Shown in pieces: positions 23,467 through 32,358 of a stretch of DNA of 64,000 nucleotides (positions are counted from its first letter, which is position 1; each line of letters starts with the position of its first letter). A program made the translations under genes and the position numbers. The notes under the pieces were generated by a model. That model saw only the letters and a list, made by a program, of their open reading frames with translations, ran no database searches and had not been told where the DNA came from. Origin of the DNA: Actinomadura luteofluorescens (GTDB taxonomy: Bacteria > Actinomycetota > Actinomycetes > Streptosporangiales > Streptosporangiaceae); assembly GCF_013409365.1 (NCBI RefSeq), contig NZ_JACCBA010000001.1, positions 7,006,001 to 7,070,000 of the forward strand, in the 5' to 3' direction.

Positions 23467-25023
23467 ATGGAACACGACTATGTCATCGTCGGCGCCGGGT
23501 CCGCGGGGTGCGCCCTGGCCGCCCGGCTCTCCGAGGACGCCTCCGTCACCGTCGCCCTCCTGGAGGCGGGCGGGCCGGACGACAAGAGCGAGATCCACAT
23601 CCCGGCCGCGTTCCCGAAGCTCTTCAAGACCGAGTACGACTGGGACTACAGCACCGCCGCGCAGCCGGAGATGGACGGGCGCGAGCTGTACTGGCCGCGG
23701 GGGAGGATGCTCGGCGGGTCGTCCTCGCTGAACGCGATGATGTGGGTGCGCGGCCACTACGACGACTACGACGACTGGGACGTCCCCGGCTGGTCGTACG
23801 AGGACGTCGTCCCGTACTTCAAGCGGGTGGAGGGGCGCGTCGGCAGCAACAAGGGCGACGTGTACGGGACGTCCGGCCCGGTCACGATCTCCGAGCAGCG
23901 CAGCCCGAACGTGACGACGCGGGCGTTCCTGGAGGCGTGCGCCGCGTCCGGCCTCAACCGGCTGCCCGAGCTGAACGGCCCGTCCAACGAGGGGTACGCG
24001 CTGACGCCGGTCAGCCAGCGGCGCGGCAGGCGGTGCAGCGCGGCCGACGCGTACCTGCGCCCCGCGCGCAAGCGGCCCAACCTGACCGTCGTGACGGGCG
24101 CGCAGGTGTCGCGGGTCCTGATCGAGGACGGCCGCGCGACCGGCGTGGAGTACGGCGGGGAGCGCGTCACGGCGCGCCGGGAGGTCGTCCTGGCCGCGGG
24201 CGCCGTCGGGTCGCCGCACCTGCTGATGCTGTCCGGCGTCGGCGACCCCGAGCATCTGCGGAGCGCCGGAGTCGAGCCGCTCGTGGAGTCCCCGGAGGTG
24301 GGCCGCCACCTCCAGGACCACCTGTCGGTCGGCGTCGTGCGGCACTGCCCGAGGAAGGTCACGCTCGCGGGTGCGGAGTCGCTGCCGAACATCGCCCGCT
24401 ACCTGCTCGCGCGGCGCGGGCCGTTCACCTCCAACGTGGGCGAGGCGGTCGTCTTCACCAAGAGCGACTCCGCGCTGCACGCCCCCGACCTCGAACTGAT
24501 CTTCGCGCCGGCGCCCTACGTCGCGCACGGGCTCACGCCGCCGGCCGAGCACGGCGTGACGCTCGGCGTCGTGCTGCTGCGTCCCGAGTCGTCCGGGCGC
24601 GTCGCGCTCGCCTCCGCCGACCCGGCCGCGCCGCCGGTGATCGACCCCGGCTACCTGACGGAGGAGAGCGACCTGCGGCGGCTGATGCACGGCGTCCGCC
24701 GCGCGGAGGAGCTGCTGGCCGCCGACGCGCTCAGGCCCTTCGTCGGCGACGTCATGGAGCCGTACGTGGGGGCCGGCGACGAGGAGGCGCTTGCCGCGTA
24801 CGTCCGGGGGCACGCCGAGACGCTCTACCACCCGACCGGCACGTGCCGGATGGGCACCGGCGCCGACTCCGTCGTCGACCCGGACCTGCGCGTCCGCGGC
24901 GTCGACGGGCTCAGGGTCGCGGACGTGTCGGTCCTGCCGCAGATCACCCGGGGCCACACCAACGCCCCCGCGATCATGATCGGTGAGAAGGCCGCCGACC
25001 TGATCAGGGCGCGAGCCAGCTGA
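23467..25023 (+). CDS. GMC-family FAD-dependent alcohol oxidoreductase
   Basis: A 518-residue glucose-methanol-choline oxidoreductase. The FAD loop GAGSAGC is at residues 9-15, the GMC signature GRMLGGSSSLNAMMWVRGH near 79-97, and a second signature (GAVGSPHLLMLSGVG) in the middle. The C-terminal catalytic His is in YHPTGTCRMG, with partner Asn in GHTNAPAIMIGEKAAD. It belongs with choline-dehydrogenase-like and aliphatic alcohol dehydrogenases. Oxidation of a primary alcohol to an aldehyde is likely, but the substrate is open. Its 3' end overlaps the convergent hydrolase gene by 20 bp. Confidence 0.9.
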   Translation: MEHDYVIVGAGSAGCALAARLSEDASVTVALLEAGGPDDKSEIHIPAAFPKLFKTEYDWDYSTAAQPEMDGRELYWPRGRMLGGSSSLNAMMWVRGHYDDYDDWDVPGWSYEDVVPYFKRVEGRVGSNKGDVYGTSGPVTISEQRSPNVTTRAFLEACAASGLNRLPELNGPSNEGYALTPVSQRRGRRCSAADAYLRPARKRPNLTVVTGAQVSRVLIEDGRATGVEYGGERVTARREVVLAAGAVGSPHLLMLSGVGDPEHLRSAGVEPLVESPEVGRHLQDHLSVGVVRHCPRKVTLAGAESLPNIARYLLARRGPFTSNVGEAVVFTKSDSALHAPDLELIFAPAPYVAHGLTPPAEHGVTLGVVLLRPESSGRVALASADPAAPPVIDPGYLTEESDLRRLMHGVRRAEELLAADALRPFVGDVMEPYVGAGDEEALAAYVRGHAETLYHPTGTCRMGTGADSVVDPDLRVRGVDGLRVADVSVLPQITRGHTNAPAIMIGEKAADLIRARAS

Positions 25024-25885
25024 GCACGCGCTCGTTCACCTCGGCGGGGCGGTCCAGCTGGAGGAAGTGGCCGGCGCCGCCGATCCGCTCGGCCCGCGAC
25101 CCCGGCGGGAGGGCGGCCCGGACGGCGTCGAGGTCCACCGCGTCCGCGGCGAGGCAGCCGTCCTCGGCGCCGTGCAGGTAGAGCACGGGGCGCTCGCCCA
25201 CGACGGTGGTCGCCCGCTGCTCGGCCGCGTACCGGTCGACGAGCCGGGACGGGTCGAGCATCGCGCGGTAGTACCCGATCGCCGCCGCCGCGTTGGCGGG
25301 CGCGGCGAGGCACTCCATGACGCGGTCGACGTCCCCGGACCGGTCGCGGCCGTCCGCCGGGGACCAGTCGCGCCACAGCCCCTCGACGAACGCGCGGTTC
25401 AGGGCGAGCTCGGCGAGCGGCGTCTGGAAGACGAAGATGTAGAACGAGCGCTTGAGCTGCTCGTAGTCGAAGAACGCGGTCGTCATCACCGATATGGGCG
25501 GGACGGACAGGGCGACGGCCGTGCGCCAGCGGTCGGGGGCGGCGTTGGCGGCGCCGTAGGTGGCGAAGGCGCCCCAGTCGTGGCCGACGAGCACGGCGTC
25601 GGGGCCGCCGCCGAGGGCCTCGTGGAGGGCGACGGCGTCGGCGGCGAGCGCGCCGCTCTGGTACGCGCCGTCCTCGGGGACGGACGTGGGGGCGTAGCCG
25701 CGCATGAAGGGGGCCACGGCGCGGTATCCGGCGGCGGCCAGTTCCGGCATGAGGTGCCGCCAGGTGTGCGGGGAGTCTGGGAAGCCGTGCAGCAGCAGCG
25801 CCAGGGGCCCGTCCTGGGGGCCGGCGGCGAGGTATCCGAAGTCGAGCCCGTTGGCGTTGACCGATCCGGTCGTGATGTCGCCCAT
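25004..25885 (-). CDS. Epoxide-hydrolase-like alpha/beta-hydrolase
   Basis: A 293-residue protein. The oxyanion motif HGFPDSPHTWRHL is at residues ~33-45, and GHDWGA near 102-107 puts Asp in the nucleophile position. This is the mark of epoxide hydrolases and haloalkane dehalogenases rather than esterases. The late His lies in GGAGHFLQLDRP. The cap-domain Tyr pair of epoxide hydrolases is plausible (FDYEQLKRSFYIF) but not proven. The ATG at 25885 has GAGGAGG 6 nt upstream. The gene is divergent from the aminotransferase and overlaps the GMC gene end. I infer detoxification or catabolism of an oxidised aliphatic compound. Confidence 0.85.
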   Translation of the reverse strand: MGDITTGSVNANGLDFGYLAAGPQDGPLALLLHGFPDSPHTWRHLMPELAAAGYRAVAPFMRGYAPTSVPEDGAYQSGALAADAVALHEALGGGPDAVLVGHDWGAFATYGAANAAPDRWRTAVALSVPPISVMTTAFFDYEQLKRSFYIFVFQTPLAELALNRAFVEGLWRDWSPADGRDRSGDVDRVMECLAAPANAAAAIGYYRAMLDPSRLVDRYAAEQRATTVVGERPVLYLHGAEDGCLAADAVDLDAVRAALPPGSRAERIGGAGHFLQLDRPAEVNERVLSWLAP

Positions 25886-26048
25886 GTACGCCTCCTCGGT
25901 TCGCGGCGAAACGGTACCCGCGGCTCCGCGGCGCGGGATCGGCGGGACCCTTGCTCTTCGGATATCGGCGTATCGCCATGTATTTACAGCGGATTCCGCA
26001 GTCACATAGCATCGATGCAACTGGATCGATCGCAGCGAGGGAAACGTG

Positions 26049-27440
26049 ATGACGGAGTCGGACGTGACCAGCCAGCAGCACGACGCGATGCAGAGGGCGG
26101 CGCGCGACCATCTGTGGATGCACTTCGCGCGGCACGCGGCGTCCGGGGACGGCGGCGAGATCCCGGTGATCGTCCGGGGCGAGGGCCCCTACGTGTACGA
26201 CTCGGCGGGCCGCCGCTACCTGGACGGGCTCGCCGGGCTGTTCACCGTCCAGGCCGGGCACGGGCGCGAGGAACTGGCGCAGGCCGCCGCCAAGCAGGCC
26301 GCCGAGCTGGCCTACTTCCCGATCTGGTCGTACGCGCATCCGAAGGCCGTCGAGCTGGCCGAGCGGCTCGCCGCCCTCGCGCCGGGCGACCTGAACCGCG
26401 TCTTCTTCACCACCGGGGGCGGCGACGCGGTCGAGAGCGCGTGGAAGCTCGCCAAGCACTACTTCAAGCTCACCGGGAAGCCGGGCAAGCACAAGGTGAT
26501 CAGCCGCGCGGTCGCCTACCACGGCACCCCGCACGGCGCGCTGTCGATCACGGGCCTGCCGGGCCTGAAGGCGCCCTACGAGCCGCTGGTGCCGAGCGGC
26601 TTCCGGGTGCCGAACACCAACATCTACCGGGCCGCCCAGCACCGCGACGACCCCGAGGCGTTCGGCCGGTGGGCCGCCGACCGGATCGAGGAGGCCATCG
26701 AGTTCGAGGGCGCCGACACCGTCGCCGCCGTGTTCCTGGAGCCGGTGCAGAACGCCGGCGGCTGCTTCCCGCCGCCGCCCGGCTACTTCGAGCGCGTCCG
26801 CGAGATCTGCGACAGGCACGACGTCCTGCTGGTGTCGGACGAGGTGATCTGCGCGTTCGGCCGCCTCGGGACGATGTTCGGCGCGCAGCGCTTCGGCTAC
26901 ACGCCCGACATCATCACCTTCGCCAAGGGTGTGACGTCCGGGTATGCGCCGCTCGGCGGGATGCTCGTCGCCGACCGCCTGTTCGAGCCGTTCAGGGGCG
27001 GGACGGAGATGTTCGCGCACGGCTACACCTTCGGTGGTCACCCGGTGTCGGCCGCGGTGGCGCTGGCCAACCTCGACCTGTTCGAGCGCGAGGACCTGAC
27101 CGGGCACGTCACGCGCAACCGGGACGCGTTCCGGGGCACGCTGGAGCGGCTGCGCGACCTGCCGATCGTCGGGGACGTGCGCGGCGACGGCTACTTCTAC
27201 GGGATCGAGCTGGTGAAGGACCAGGAGACGCGCGAGACGTTCGACGACGAGGAGTCCGAGCGCCTGCTGCGCGGGTTCCTCGACAAGGCCCTCTACGAGG
27301 CGGGCCTGTACTGCCGGGCCGACGACCGCGGCGACCCCGTCGTCCAGCTGGCGCCGCCGCTGATCTGCGACCAGGGGCACTTCGACGAGATCGAGCAGAT
27401 CCTGCGCTCGGTCCTCCAGGAGGCGTGGACGCGGTTGTGA
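26049..27440 (+). CDS. Class III (omega) aminotransferase
   Basis: A 463-residue PLP enzyme. The PLP lysine is in ITFAKGVTSGYAPLGG, the Asp that pairs with the pyridine nitrogen is in LLVSDEVICAFGR, and the N-terminal motif YLDGLAGLFTVQAGHG is typical of omega-amino acid:pyruvate or taurine/putrescine-type transaminases. The Gly-rich HGYTFGGHPVSAAVA motif is intact. It transfers amino groups to or from an aldehyde or ketone, which fits a neighbourhood of alcohol oxidation and epoxide opening. The ATG at 26049 and a GTG one codon earlier both have GAGG upstream. A strong hairpin follows. Confidence 0.88.
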   Translation: MTESDVTSQQHDAMQRAARDHLWMHFARHAASGDGGEIPVIVRGEGPYVYDSAGRRYLDGLAGLFTVQAGHGREELAQAAAKQAAELAYFPIWSYAHPKAVELAERLAALAPGDLNRVFFTTGGGDAVESAWKLAKHYFKLTGKPGKHKVISRAVAYHGTPHGALSITGLPGLKAPYEPLVPSGFRVPNTNIYRAAQHRDDPEAFGRWAADRIEEAIEFEGADTVAAVFLEPVQNAGGCFPPPPGYFERVREICDRHDVLLVSDEVICAFGRLGTMFGAQRFGYTPDIITFAKGVTSGYAPLGGMLVADRLFEPFRGGTEMFAHGYTFGGHPVSAAVALANLDLFEREDLTGHVTRNRDAFRGTLERLRDLPIVGDVRGDGYFYGIELVKDQETRETFDDEESERLLRGFLDKALYEAGLYCRADDRGDPVVQLAPPLICDQGHFDEIEQILRSVLQEAWTRL

Positions 27441-27443
27441 GGG

Positions 27444-27478
27444 CCGCCGGGCCCGGGTGCGCGCTCCGGGCCCGGCGG
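27444..27478 (+). terminator. Hairpin terminator after the aminotransferase
   Basis: A perfect 13-bp GC stem (27444-27456 with 27466-27478), loop of 9 nt, 3 nt after the stop codon. Confidence 0.65.
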
Positions 27479-27584
27479 ACTAATGTGAGGCGCGTCACCC
27501 GGCCGTCAGTGTGCGCTTGCATCTTTACTTTGAGAGGGTGCATGTAAACCGAATCGGGTTCGGACGTGACGAGGTGGTGGGCGC

Positions 27585-28832
27585 GTGCTCAAGGTCGACG
27601 ACATCAACCTGACGGACTGGGAGTTCTGGCGGCGGCCGCACGACCACCGGCACGAGGCCTTCAAGGCGCTGCGGTGGCACGCCGGCCTCATCCGGTACGA
27701 GGAGCCGGACATCGTCATCGCCCCCCAGGGCCCCGGCTACTACGCGCTGACCAGGCACGCCGACGTCGTCGAGGCGTCCCGCCGTCCGCAGGACTTCTGC
27801 TCCGGCCGGGGCGCCATCAGCATCCCGGACATGCCGGGCGACATGCACGAGTACTTCGGCTCGATGATCAGCATGGACGACCCCCGGCACGCCAAGATCA
27901 GGCGGATCGTGTCCCGGGCGTTCTCGCCCCGCATGATCCAGCGGTTCGAGGACCGGGTCGAGGCGGTCGCGGGCCAGATCGTCGAGAACGTGGCGGCGGG
28001 CGGCGGCACGGGCGACTTCGTCGCGGACGTGGCCGCCCGGCTCCCCCTGAAGATCATTTGCGACATGATGGGGATCGCGGAGGAGCAGTACGGGACCGTC
28101 CTGGACGCCACGAACGTCATCCTGGCGGGCAACGACCCCGAGTTCATCCCGTCCGCGGAGCCGGAGCAGATGGCGATGGCGCTGCTCGGCGCCGGCGAGA
28201 CGCTGCGCGGCCTGGTCGAGGAGCTCGGGCGGCGGCGCCGCGCGAACCCCACCGACGACCTCACCTCCGCCCTGGTGAACGCCAACCTCGACGGCGAGTC
28301 GCTGACCGACCAGGAGCTCGGCTCGTTCTTCATCCTGCTGGTCGTCGCCGGCAACGAGACCACCCGCAACGCGATCGCCCACGGCCTCGACCTGTTCACC
28401 CGCAACCCCGACCAGCGGGCCCTGCTCGTCGAGGACTTCGACGCCCGGATGCCCGGCGCGGTCGAGGAGATCGTCCGGTACGTCTCGCCGGTCATCTGGA
28501 TGCGCAGGACCGCGACCCGCGACACCGTGCTGAACGAGCACGAGATCAAGGAGGGCGACAAGCTCGTCCTCTACTACTGGTCGGCCAACCGGGACGAGTC
28601 GGTCTTCACCGACCCGGAGCGGTTCGACATCCTGCGCGACCCGAACCCGCACGTCGGGTTCGGCGGGCCCGGGCCGCACTTCTGCCTCGGCGCGCACCTG
28701 GCCAGGCGCGAGATCACCGTGATGTTCCGCGAGCTGCTGCGCCGCGCCCCCGCCATCCGCGCCGCGGGCGACCCCGACCGCCTGGAGTCCAACTTCATCA
28801 ACGGGATCAAGCGCCTGCCCTACACGATCTGA
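27585..28832 (+). CDS. Cytochrome P450
   Basis: A 415-residue bacterial P450. The I-helix oxygen-binding motif is AGNETT near 262-267, the K-helix Glu-x2-Arg is in EEIVRY, and the heme loop FGGPGPHFCLGAHLARRE places the thiolate Cys at 367. The LTDWEFWRRPHDHRHEAFKALR start and the heme-loop sequence resemble the CYP125/CYP124/CYP142 group, which hydroxylates sterol side chains and methyl-branched lipids. The substrate here is an inference only. The GTG at 27585 is preceded by GAGGTGG. An AT-richer promoter region with TTTAC...GTAAA arms lies at 27520-27550. Confidence 0.9.
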   Translation: MLKVDDINLTDWEFWRRPHDHRHEAFKALRWHAGLIRYEEPDIVIAPQGPGYYALTRHADVVEASRRPQDFCSGRGAISIPDMPGDMHEYFGSMISMDDPRHAKIRRIVSRAFSPRMIQRFEDRVEAVAGQIVENVAAGGGTGDFVADVAARLPLKIICDMMGIAEEQYGTVLDATNVILAGNDPEFIPSAEPEQMAMALLGAGETLRGLVEELGRRRRANPTDDLTSALVNANLDGESLTDQELGSFFILLVVAGNETTRNAIAHGLDLFTRNPDQRALLVEDFDARMPGAVEEIVRYVSPVIWMRRTATRDTVLNEHEIKEGDKLVLYYWSANRDESVFTDPERFDILRDPNPHVGFGGPGPHFCLGAHLARREITVMFRELLRRAPAIRAAGDPDRLESNFINGIKRLPYTI

Positions 28833-28839
28833 GCCCGGA

Positions 28840-29571
28840 CTACCAGGGCAGGGGGCCGTCCTCGGCGAGGAACGCGCCCGTCGGGGCGCCGTCGCCGAGG
28901 AGGGCCACCCCGGCGATCACGGACGCCCCCTGCTCCGGCGTCCGGTGCCCGGCGTGCTCGTTGAGATCCGTCGCGCAGTACCCGGGCGTGGTGGCGTTCA
29001 CCGTGATCGAGGTGCCGGCCAGCTCCTTGGCGTAGGCGACGGTGACGGCGTTCAGCGCCGACTTGGACGCGTTGTACGGCAGCAGGTTGACGCCGTGCAC
29101 CGGGCTGGACGGGTCGCCGTGCAACGTCAGCGAGCCGAGCTCGCTGGAGACGTTGACGATCCGCCCGGCGGGGGAGCGGCGCAGCAGCGGAAGCATCGCG
29201 TTGGTGACCGCGACGACGCCGAACACGTTGGTCTCGAACGCGGTCCGGACCAGGTCCGGCGCCGTCCGGCTCGGCGGGAAACCGGTCGCTCCCGTCGTGG
29301 TGATCCCGGCGTTGTTGACCAGGATGTCGAGCCGGCCGAACTCGGCGTCGACCCACCGGGCGGCGGCCTCGACGGTGCCGGCGTCGGTGACGTCCAGCCG
29401 GACGAACCGGGCGTCGATCCCCTCGGCGGCGAGCGCGGCGGCGGCCGGCCCGCCACGCTCGGCCGAACGCGCCCCGAGCAGGACGACGGCGCCGCCGCGG
29501 CCGAGGGCGCGGGCCGTCTCGAAGCCGATGCCCTTGTTGGCTCCGGTGATGAGTGCGATCTGTGTCGTCAT
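28840..29571 (-). CDS. SDR-family oxidoreductase
   Basis: A 243-residue classical short-chain dehydrogenase/reductase. TGANKGIGFE is at residues 9-18, NNAGIT in the middle, the catalytic Ser in VSSELG, and YNASK as Tyr-x3-Lys. The basic LGARS after strand two suggests NADP(H). The NKGIGFETAR start resembles carbonyl-reductase-like and plant (+)-neomenthol-dehydrogenase-like enzymes. It ends 7 bp from the convergent P450 gene and is divergent from the XRE regulator, its likely controller. The ATG at 29571 lacks a good Shine-Dalgarno site. Confidence 0.88.
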   Translation of the reverse strand: MTTQIALITGANKGIGFETARALGRGGAVVLLGARSAERGGPAAAALAAEGIDARFVRLDVTDAGTVEAAARWVDAEFGRLDILVNNAGITTTGATGFPPSRTAPDLVRTAFETNVFGVVAVTNAMLPLLRRSPAGRIVNVSSELGSLTLHGDPSSPVHGVNLLPYNASKSALNAVTVAYAKELAGTSITVNATTPGYCATDLNEHAGHRTPEQGASVIAGVALLGDGAPTGAFLAEDGPLPW

Positions 29572-29685
29572 GCCGTCCAGGTTTCCCGGCGGCGTCCGGG
29601 CTGAGGAGAGACCGCCCGAAGCTGGGATCGGCCGTACCACCCTCGACCCGGCGGCCGCCCCGCCGAATCGGACATGCTGGAGGAC

Positions 29686-30528
29686 ATGGACAGACAGGAG
29701 ATGGCGGTGTTCCTGCGGTCCCGGCGGGCCCGCATCCGGCCCGCGGACGTCGGGCTCCCGGGAGGGACGCGCCGCCGGACCCCCGGTCTGCGCCGGGAAG
29801 AGGTCGCGCGACTGGCCGGGATGTCGGTGGACTACTACATCCGGCTGGAGCAGGGACGCGGGCCCCGCCCGTCGAGGCAGATCCTCGGTGCGCTGGCGCG
29901 CGCGCTGAGGCTGACCGACGACGAGCGCGCCTACCTCCACGGCCTCGCCGGCGAGGCGCCGGAACCGCCGAGCGGCCCTTCGCAGGACGTCCCGCCGGGC
30001 ATCGTCCACCTGCTCGAACGGCTGGACGACACCCCCGCCTACGTGCTGAGCGCCCGGCAGGACATCATCGCCTGGAACCCGCTCGCGGCGGCGCTCATGA
30101 CCGACTTCGCCGCGATGGCGCCCCAGGACCGCAACGTCGTCCGCTGGCTGTTCACCGGCCCCGACATCGAGCGGTACGGCGCCGACGAGCACGTCACGCA
30201 GTTCGCCCGTGGCCTGGTGGCCGACCTGCGGGCCGCGTTCGGCCGGTATCCGGGCGACGCCGGCATCGCCGGGCTGGTCGCCGAGGTCGCCGGCCGCAGC
30301 GCGCTGTTCGCCCGGCTCTGGGACGAGGGCGAGGTCGGCGTCAGGCGCGGCAGCCGCAAGCGCATGAGGCATCCCGTCGTCGGCGAGCTGGACATGCACT
30401 GCGACGTCCTGTACGTCCCGGAACGCGACCAGCGGGTCGTCCTCTACACGACCACGCCGGGCACGCCGTCGCACGAGGCGATGAAACTGCTGCGCGTCGT
30501 CGGGACCCAGGACCTCGGCATCCGCTGA
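29686..30528 (+). CDS. XRE-type regulator with MmyB-like ligand-binding domain
   Basis: A 280-residue protein. The N-terminal helix-turn-helix is near residues 34-70 (RTPGLRREEVARLAGMSVDYYIRLEQGRGPRPS), followed by the MmyB-like domain from ~100 (VLSARQDIIAWNPLAAAL). This pair is common in actinomycetes. The founding member controls methylenomycin genes, and the C-terminal domain can bind fatty-acid-like ligands. The start is between ATG 29686 (GGAGG upstream, very close) and ATG 29674. It is divergent from the SDR gene, which is the best candidate target. Confidence 0.88.
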   Translation: MDRQEMAVFLRSRRARIRPADVGLPGGTRRRTPGLRREEVARLAGMSVDYYIRLEQGRGPRPSRQILGALARALRLTDDERAYLHGLAGEAPEPPSGPSQDVPPGIVHLLERLDDTPAYVLSARQDIIAWNPLAAALMTDFAAMAPQDRNVVRWLFTGPDIERYGADEHVTQFARGLVADLRAAFGRYPGDAGIAGLVAEVAGRSALFARLWDEGEVGVRRGSRKRMRHPVVGELDMHCDVLYVPERDQRVVLYTTTPGTPSHEAMKLLRVVGTQDLGIR

Positions 30529-30549
30529 GGCCCCGGGTCCCGCGGGCGG

Positions 30550-32094
30550 TCAGCGCAGCTCGCGCTTGAGGATCTTGCCGGTGGCCGTCATCGGCAGCTC
30601 GTCGCGGAACTCGACGATCCGCGGGTACTTGTAGTTCGCGAACTGCTCCTTGCCCCACGCGACCAGCTCGTCCTCGGTCACGGAGGCGCCGGGCGTGCGG
30701 ATCACGTAGGCCTTGACCTCCTCGCCGTGCGAGGGGTGCGCGACGCCCACGACCGCCGCCAGCGAGACCTCCGGGTGGGTCATCAGGACCTCTTCCAGCT
30801 CCCGCGGGTACACGTTGTACCCGCCCCGGATGATCATGTCCTTGGAGCGGTCGATGATGTAGTAGTAGCCGTCCTCGTCGCGGCGGGCCACGTCACCGGT
30901 GCGGAACCAGCCGTCCCTGATGGAGCTTTCGGTCGCCTCGGGCCGCCCGTGGTAGCCCTTCATGATGTTGTGGCCCCGGATGGCGATCTCGCCGGGCCCC
31001 TCGCCCTCGATCTCCTTCCAGTCGTCGTCGATCAGCTTCATCTCCACGCCCCACACCGGCAGGCCGATCGAGCCGGGCCTGGTCGGACGGTCCGGCCGGT
31101 TGAACGAGGCCACCGGCGACGTCTCCGACAGGCCGTAGCCCTCCAGGACGTCCACGCCGAACTTGGTCTTGATCCCCTTGAGGACCTCCATCGGCAGCGC
31201 CGACCCGCCCGACACCGCGACCCGCAGGTTCTCCCGGATCGCCTCGATGTCCTCGTCGGACGTCTCGTCGGTCAGCAGGCCCCAGTACATCGTCGGGACG
31301 CCCGCGAAGATGTTCACCTTCTCCTTGACCATCAGCTCGACGGCCTGCCGGGCGTCGAACCTCGCCTGCATCACGAGCGTCGCCCGCCGGTAGAGGCCGA
31401 CGTTCATCACGCACGTCTGCCCGAATATGTGGAACAGCGGCAGCGTGACCAGCGACGTGTCGTGCAGGGTCCGGTAGAAGAGCGTGTCGTCCACCATCGC
31501 GTTCATCAGCAGGTTGCTGTGCGTGAGCTCGGCGCCCTTCGGCTGCCCGGTCGTCCCGCTGGTGTAGATGATCACGGCGGTGTCGCCCGGTCCGGTGCGG
31601 GCCGTCTCGAAGGTGCCCGGCTTCCCCGCGAGCGCCGCCCAGAACAGCTCGGCCCCCTCGACCGGGGACTCGGCGGCGGACGGGTCGGCGGGCAGCAGGA
31701 AGAGGTGCTCGCACCCCTCCGCCTGCTCGAACCCGGCGCGCCCCATCTCGCCGAGCGGCAGCTCCGGCGTCCCCTCGAAGCAGAAGAACGCCTTGGCCCC
31801 GGAGTCGCCGAGGTGGTAGGCGATCTCCCGCGGCTTCAGCAGCACGTTCAGCGGGACGACCACCGCCCCCGCCTTGAGCACCCCGAAGTACACCATCGGG
31901 AAGTACGGGAGGTTCGGGCAGGAGAGCGCCACCTTGTCGCCCGGCCCGATGCCGCGCTCGCGCAGCAGGTTCGCGACCTGGTTCGCGACTTGGTCGAGGA
32001 AGGAGTAGGACAGCCGGAGGTCGCCGAACACGACGGCGTCGCGGTCGGGCGTCTCCCGGGCGGCGTCCTCCAGCAGCACGGACAGGTTGAGCAT
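30550..32094 (-). CDS. Long-chain fatty-acid-CoA ligase (FadD-like)
   Basis: A 514-residue acyl-adenylate-forming enzyme. The AMP-binding motif is IIYTSGTTGQPKGAE near 175-189, then GYGLSETSP, the RTGD hinge region (WFRTGDVARRDEDGYYYIIDR), and the C-terminal catalytic lysine in PMTATGKILKREL. The length and the DMIIRGGYNVYPRELEEVL segment fit long-chain acyl-CoA ligases. It should activate a fatty acid for beta-oxidation or lipid synthesis. The ATG at 32094 has GAGGAG 4 nt upstream. A TGACCGGCCGGTTA palindrome 22 nt farther upstream is a candidate operator. Confidence 0.92.
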   Translation of the reverse strand: MLNLSVLLEDAARETPDRDAVVFGDLRLSYSFLDQVANQVANLLRERGIGPGDKVALSCPNLPYFPMVYFGVLKAGAVVVPLNVLLKPREIAYHLGDSGAKAFFCFEGTPELPLGEMGRAGFEQAEGCEHLFLLPADPSAAESPVEGAELFWAALAGKPGTFETARTGPGDTAVIIYTSGTTGQPKGAELTHSNLLMNAMVDDTLFYRTLHDTSLVTLPLFHIFGQTCVMNVGLYRRATLVMQARFDARQAVELMVKEKVNIFAGVPTMYWGLLTDETSDEDIEAIRENLRVAVSGGSALPMEVLKGIKTKFGVDVLEGYGLSETSPVASFNRPDRPTRPGSIGLPVWGVEMKLIDDDWKEIEGEGPGEIAIRGHNIMKGYHGRPEATESSIRDGWFRTGDVARRDEDGYYYIIDRSKDMIIRGGYNVYPRELEEVLMTHPEVSLAAVVGVAHPSHGEEVKAYVIRTPGASVTEDELVAWGKEQFANYKYPRIVEFRDELPMTATGKILKRELR

Positions 32095-32115
32095 GGCACT
32101 CCTCGCGCGGAAAGG

Positions 32116-32129
32116 TGACCGGCCGGTTA
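32116..32129. promoter_or_regulatory. Palindrome upstream of the acyl-CoA ligase gene
   Basis: TGACCGGCCGGTTA contains a perfect ACCGGCCGGT core at 32118-32127. Its place just upstream of the fadD-like ATG suggests an operator for a fatty-acid-responsive TetR regulator. The cognate regulator is not in the immediate neighbourhood. Confidence 0.4.
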
Positions 32130-32358
32130 GTTACCGACGAGTGTATGAATTGTTCCGCACATCCTGCTGCACGGGGCTCGTCCGGCGCCATCATTCGCAG
32201 GCTTTGACGTGGCGTTTCCGTCGTCGCGGCGGGGCGGGGGCCGTCCCCGGCGCCGTGACCGGATCCGGTCCGTCCGGCGCGGGCGCCGGGCCCGCGCCGG
32301 ATGCCGGCCGCCCGGCGGCGCTAGCATGTGCCGCTGCAGCGAGAAAGGGTGCGCGATC

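Noticed and set aside
26041..26051. Choice between GTG 26046 and ATG 26049 for the aminotransferase as a dual start
   Set aside because: The codons are adjacent and in frame and differ by one residue only, so no functional meaning is claimed.
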